Part shown: positions 60,274 through 64,000 of the stretch, in pieces | How positions within the stretch are numbered: the stretch's first letter is position 1 | Layout: every line of letters starts with the position of its first letter | Assembly: GCA_025997955.1 (NCBI GenBank) | Contig: BNVH01000002.1 | Coordinates: forward strand, 1-64,000 | Direction of reading: 5' to 3' | From: Synergistales bacterium | Lineage (GTDB): Bacteria > Synergistota > Synergistia > Synergistales > Aminobacteriaceae | DNA length: 64,000 nt | Translations under genes and position numbers: made by a program | Notes under the pieces: generated by a model | Told to the model about the DNA's origin: nothing | The model's input: only the letters and a program-made list of their open reading frames with translations | Database searches by the model: none

Positions 60274-60830
60274 CTATCCCCGAATAAGGCTGATGATGGT
60301 TTGCGGAAGCTGGTTCGCCTGAGCAAGCATGGACGTGCCGGACTGCATTAGAATCTGTAGCCTTGTGAAGTTCAGCATTTCCTTAGACATATCCGCGTCT
60401 CTGATACGGCTTTCCGCGGCTGTCGTGTTTGTGGAGGCGGTTGTCAGATTGGTGACTGTGTGTTCTAACCTGTTCTGGTACGCGCCGAGCGTCGCGCGCT
60501 GTTTTGAGACTTTGGTGATAGCGGCGTCGAGTCTCGTGATGGCGCGGGCGGCTGTTTCGCGAGAGACAACCAATATACCGTCAAGCCCCAAAGCGGACGC
60601 GCTCATATTGCCTAAGCGCACCGTCAGGTCTTCCTGTTCGTTCGCCCCCACCTGCAACACTGTTTCGTTGTTCGCTATGTGGACTATAGTCGTGTAGGGT
60701 TCTGAGATTTGAGAGAAGTTATAGCTTTTAGTCTTCTCGTTCCACGATACGCTTATATTGGCCAAGGGGTTGAACTTCACGTCTATATTGTCAGTTACGG
60801 CTCCGTGTATCACGTTGCCGGATACCTGTT
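60274..60830 (-). CDS. Flagellin 2, C-terminal D1/D0 part (out of frame)
   Basis: Continuation of flagellin 2 in another frame after a C5 run (coding strand; G5 at 60831-60835 on +). It contains HGAVTDNIDVKFNPLANISV, then RATLGAYQNRLEHTVTNL and the terminal SLIRG, matching flagellin 1's C-terminus. With four instead of five C, the upstream frame would read NSPQQVSGNVIHGAV and join it exactly (flagellin 1 has TQTVSGNIIYGAI at this point). It holds the C-terminal D0 needed for assembly. Confidence 0.85.
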
Positions 60831-63724
60831 GGGGGCGAGTTTATCATATTGCCTGTATGGGCGTCGTAGACCGTGACGGTGAACTCGCTTTCTTTTGACT
60901 GTTGTATTGTGTTTAGGCCAAGGGCATGAAGTAGGTCTTCGTCGCCTGAAAAATACAGTTCGCCGCCCGCGCCGGGTATGGCGCTTCGGACGAGCATTGT
61001 GGCGTAGACATTGTAGCCGATGAGAACCGAGGGTTCTCTTACAGTGCCGTCGTCGTTGTAGACTGTGTCGCTGTAGACCGGCACTTTTTTATACACGGAT
61101 TCCGACGTGTTCTCCGTTCCGTCGGATATTGCGCAGAAGTTGCCGCCTCCGCTTACATATCGACCCTGATCAAGGCCGTTCGCTATCGCGTCGTTGATTT
61201 TTTTCGCCACGTCGTACATCGTGTCGTTTTCGTAGAGTGTGACATGTGTGTTTTTACCGTCGCCCTGATAGATGGTGACAACCTGGGGAGAGTTGACCGT
61301 GAAGACGCCGCTGGCGTTGTAGAACTGCCGTATTTCGGCGAGGGTGTTGACGCCTCTGTCTGATATGCCCTTAAAACTCAGCGTGGCGGCGCTGTTGTTG
61401 CCAGTACCAACTGACACGGAGTTGTTACCGTAAATCAAGCCCCCAGCGGTCAGTTCGATTGACTCCGAACTCGCAGCGGGCAACCAGAAATAAACGTTGC
61501 CGGACGCGTCCGTCAATACGTCGTTTATGCCGTATATCCCTTGCGCTGCGTTCGGTGTCGCCGCGCAATCCACGCCGCCTATACTCCCTGCCGTGATTTC
61601 GGTATCTACTATGGGGGGATCAACTGTCAATACCGCAAGGTAAACATTACCACCCGCGCCGTTTATCGGCTGCGTTTGGATGCCGCCCGCAAAAAGATTG
61701 TCCGACGCGTGTACACTGCCGCCGGTTATTATGGCAACTCCACCACTGCCCAAAACGCCGGAGGGGTTAGAGCCGCCGCCTATGCCCGCTCCGTTTGCGC
61801 TCTCGGCTATGACCGTGCCGCCGCTGATTGTGACACTATCGCCACTGCCACCAGTTCCTATAAAGCCTAAATCAGAGTAACCGCCACCTCCGCCTATGCC
61901 CGCGCTGAGTCCATTGCTGGAGGCTGTGACCGCGCCGCCACTGATCGTGATAGTACCACCTCTGCCGCCCCTACCGCCATAAGATGAGCCGCCGCCGCTA
62001 CCACCGCCAATACCCGATCCTTTTTCGCTGATGGCTGTTACATTTCCACCGCTTATTGTAATTGTACCGCCATCACCGGCAGGATATGAAGCTCCATAGT
62101 CACTGCCGCCGCCTATTCCCGCTCCTCCACCACTAATGGCAGTTACGGTGCCGCCACTTATCGTAATAATACCGCCATCGCCTCCATAGCCAGCACCACC
62201 TATTCCCGCCCCGTTGTAGCCAGAATCAGGGAGGACTCTGCCACCACCGAGGGCAGTTACGCTACCGCCGGTAATCGTGATAGCGCCGCCGCTTCCGCTA
62301 TTATTATTATAGATATAAACTCTACAGGCGCCGCCTATACCTGCCCCCGCGCCTCTGATGCCTCCAGCGGCTATAACAGTGCCGCCATTGATTGTTATGA
62401 TACCGCCAGAGCCACTCCCTCCGCCTCCGATACCCGCACCGTCGCTGGATTCACCGGCGGTTGCAGTGACCATGCCGCCATTGATAGTGATAGTACCACC
62501 GTCGTCGTCTTGGCCTCCTCCGCCTCCGATACCAGCACCGGCACCAAAGCCGCCGTTAGCTGTAATAGTGCCGCCGTTGATCGTTATGATACCGCCAGAT
62601 TCATCCAATCTGCCTCCAATACCTGCGCCGTATCCAAATATACCAACTCCACCACCTCCAAAAGCGTTCAGTGAGCCGTCCAGAAAACCGTCTCCCATCA
62701 TAGCGCTTGTAATGGTCAATGTAGAGCCATCAGGCGCTTGAATACCGGCACAGCGATTACCGCTTATCAGCGTGTTTGTGCCCTTTAGATATAAATTGAC
62801 AGTTGCGCCCGTCATATCAAACGCGCTATCGTTGCTCGCGCCTACGTCAATATTTACGTCGGACAGAATAATATTGGTATCAGCGCCGGAGGTAACGACG
62901 ACGCGATTTGAGGTTTGCGTTCCTGTGCCTATGATTTCGTATGTGTTGCCTGTCGTGTCGTTGATAGTTAGGACGCCGTTCAAAACATCAAACGACCACC
63001 CTACGCCGGAGGTAGCGCCGTTTGAATCCTGTCCTGTTTCGATATCAATAAAGTAACGCGGCGCGGGTGCTGGGTTTATGGGGTTTATAGGGTTCACAGG
63101 GTTTACAGGCGCTGACGGGTCTGCCGGTTCCGTCGCTACATCAAAAATATTACTCTTCTGCACCTGCGCCGCGCCGGGCTTCGCGGTTATATTTATCTTG
63201 TAGTTGCCCTCAGTTGATATTTTTTGACCGAATTGGTCTTTTTCGCCCCCCCCCCCCCGCACTATGACAGATGTCGAGAGCTTATCGCTCGACCATAGCG
63301 TGGAGGCGTCGCCGCTCAGGAGAAGTTTTTTATTGAACTGCGTGGTGTTCGCTATTCTGTTTATTTCATCTTTGAGTTGGTCTATCTCACCCTGTACATA
63401 TGTGCGGTCTGTAGCGGTGAGCGTGTCATTGGCCGCCTGAACTGTGAGTTCGCGGATTCTCTGGAGGATAGAGTGTACCTCGGTAAGAGCGCCCTCGGCT
63501 GTTTGGATCATAGATATACCGTCTTGAGAGTTGCGCAATGCCTGATCAAGGCCGCGAATCTGAGCGCGCATTTTCTCTGATATGGCGAACCCCGCGGCGT
63601 CGTCAGCGGCCATGTTGATACGCAGACCAGTGGAGAGGTTGCGGATGGCCTTTTGAAGTTGGTTGTTCGTATCGCCAAGGGCGTTATAGGCATAGAGCGC
63701 CGGTATGTTATGGTTGATACGCAT
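60791..63724 (-). CDS. Flagellin 2, N-terminus and large beta-helix insert (frameshifted before C-terminus)
   Basis: ATG 63724 follows GGAAGGTGGAG. Residues 1 to about 165 are flagellin D0/D1 (MRINHNIPALYAYNALGDT, AADDAAGFAISEKMRAQIRG), then a glycine run from a 13-base tract that is in frame here. A Pro/Asn linker (PVNPVNPINPINPAP) follows, then a glycine-rich insert with about nine repeats of TITINGGTVTA...GAGIGGG type (right-handed beta-helix-like), roughly twice as many as flagellin 1, then the variable domain (VVTIYQGDGKNTHVTLYEND). The frame ends at 60791 in a short wrong tail (SPPTGIRQRDT). Repaired, the protein would be about 1150 residues, very large for a flagellin. Confidence 0.88.
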   Translation of the reverse strand: MRINHNIPALYAYNALGDTNNQLQKAIRNLSTGLRINMAADDAAGFAISEKMRAQIRGLDQALRNSQDGISMIQTAEGALTEVHSILQRIRELTVQAANDTLTATDRTYVQGEIDQLKDEINRIANTTQFNKKLLLSGDASTLWSSDKLSTSVIVRGGGGEKDQFGQKISTEGNYKINITAKPGAAQVQKSNIFDVATEPADPSAPVNPVNPINPINPAPAPRYFIDIETGQDSNGATSGVGWSFDVLNGVLTINDTTGNTYEIIGTGTQTSNRVVVTSGADTNIILSDVNIDVGASNDSAFDMTGATVNLYLKGTNTLISGNRCAGIQAPDGSTLTITSAMMGDGFLDGSLNAFGGGGVGIFGYGAGIGGRLDESGGIITINGGTITANGGFGAGAGIGGGGGQDDDGGTITINGGMVTATAGESSDGAGIGGGGSGSGGIITINGGTVIAAGGIRGAGAGIGGACRVYIYNNNSGSGGAITITGGSVTALGGGRVLPDSGYNGAGIGGAGYGGDGGIITISGGTVTAISGGGAGIGGGSDYGASYPAGDGGTITISGGNVTAISEKGSGIGGGSGGGSSYGGRGGRGGTITISGGAVTASSNGLSAGIGGGGGYSDLGFIGTGGSGDSVTISGGTVIAESANGAGIGGGSNPSGVLGSGGVAIITGGSVHASDNLFAGGIQTQPINGAGGNVYLAVLTVDPPIVDTEITAGSIGGVDCAATPNAAQGIYGINDVLTDASGNVYFWLPAASSESIELTAGGLIYGNNSVSVGTGNNSAATLSFKGISDRGVNTLAEIRQFYNASGVFTVNSPQVVTIYQGDGKNTHVTLYENDTMYDVAKKINDAIANGLDQGRYVSGGGNFCAISDGTENTSESVYKKVPVYSDTVYNDDGTVREPSVLIGYNVYATMLVRSAIPGAGGELYFSGDEDLLHALGLNTIQQSKESEFTVTVYDAHTGNMINSPPTGIRQRDTRSRN
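63246..63258. repeat. C13 homopolymer (poly-G coding) inside flagellin 2
   Basis: Thirteen C on + strand at the same codon position as the C18 of flagellin 1. Thirteen keeps the frame (n = 1 mod 3). Confidence 0.9.
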
Positions 63725-63777
63725 AAAAACTCCACCTTCCAAGTGTCAGTGTAATGGATTAAAATATTCTCTGCTGA
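63725..63777 (-). promoter_or_regulatory. Flagellin 2 leader, copy of the flagellin 1 leader
   Basis: Near-identical to 4044-4096, with the same RBS. Sequence identity stops just upstream, so the two genes may have different promoters or only a shared transcribed leader. Confidence 0.5.
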
Positions 63778-64000
63778 ATAATGTAGCATAAAATTCTTAA
63801 AAATGGGGAAAATATGTGCGAGCGGTCTCCTCTAATAAGGATTTCGTTATTGGCGTGACGATCAGGGCCGTTTCATAAACCGCGTGAACACCAACGTTAC
63901 CAGAACGATATACCTAACATGACCATAGATGCGGCGTAAAAACACTAATCTGAGTTGAGGCGCTTTGTTTTTTGCTGTAAAATAGCGGCATGACTAAGTG
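63778..64000. other. Gene-free right edge
   Basis: No convincing gene. An ATG at 63990, preceded by TTGTTT...TAAAAT, may begin a gene that runs out of the window, but no ribosome site is seen. Confidence 0.3.

Overview
The window looks like the chromosome of a flagellated diderm (outer-membrane) bacterium. The nearest fit I can suggest from sequence alone is the phylum Synergistota, perhaps a gut-associated member. This rests on a complete L-Ara4N lipid A modification operon (so LPS is present), the flagellin type with large central inserts, the murC-murB-ftsQ-ftsA-ftsZ order, and a metabolism with a phosphate butyryl/acetyltransferase, an iron alcohol dehydrogenase and peptidase T. The taxonomic call is inference. 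Coding density is high and genes sit in long same-strand runs, but several genes carry single-base lesions (two flagellins, an IS607 recombinase, a TerB-type protein), which suggests phase variation, recent gene decay, or sequencing error.

Layout: 1-1.24 kb, two Rpn-type nuclease genes (one 5'-truncated by the window edge, one internally shortened). 1.3-4.0 kb (-), a flagellin split by an 18-base C tract. 4.1-5.7 kb (-), murJ. 5.9-7.1 kb (+), a Fic domain fused to a HycI-like hydrogenase-maturation protease. 7.2-8.2 kb (-), a third Rpn gene. 8.3-10.5 kb (-), thioesterase, CbpA-like co-chaperone and RpiR regulator. 10.5-18.6 kb (-), an unusual block: OB-fold protein, small coiled-coil membrane protein, a PAS-PAS-dynamin-like GTPase, a secreted OmpA-like protein, and a YhaN/SMC-like membrane coiled-coil protein. 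18.8-20.7 kb, tRNA-Pro and an IS607-family element. 20.8-23.0 kb, a TerB_N-type gene split by an in-frame stop. 23.2-26.2 kb, four-carbon acid sugar kinase, recA and a coiled-coil gene. 26.5-34.1 kb (-), an exported hydratase-like protein and the arnC-B-T-(formyltransferase)-(decarboxylase)-D operon with ArnA split in two. 34.2-44.7 kb, metabolic and housekeeping genes (Fe-ADH, pcm, pepT, comB-like, larC, DUF4230, DUF2400, HD, CPBP protease, ptb, GNAT). 44.6-44.9 kb (-), tRNA-Leu/fMet/Met with a near-consensus promoter. 45.0-60.1 kb (+), one long cell-wall, division and chromosome cluster: murC, murB, ftsQ-like, ftsA, ftsZ, SPOR protein, moaC-mogA fusion, FIST protein, hybrid histidine kinase, smc. 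60.2-63.7 kb (-), a second flagellin with a 13-base C tract.

The strongest discovery candidates are: (1) the pair of duplicated giant flagellins, each with a glycine-rich beta-helix-like insert placed directly behind a poly-G codon tract, with a different frameshift in each copy, which looks like contingency-locus (phase-variable) control of the flagellar filament surface; (2) the secreted OmpA-like / PAS-dynamin GTPase / membrane coiled-coil operon, which I cannot match to a named system; (3) the Fic-HycI fusion. No CRISPR array, rRNA operon or replication origin was seen. No stretch over 300 bases lacks a gene; the longest gaps (26160-26451 and 63725-64000) are described individually.
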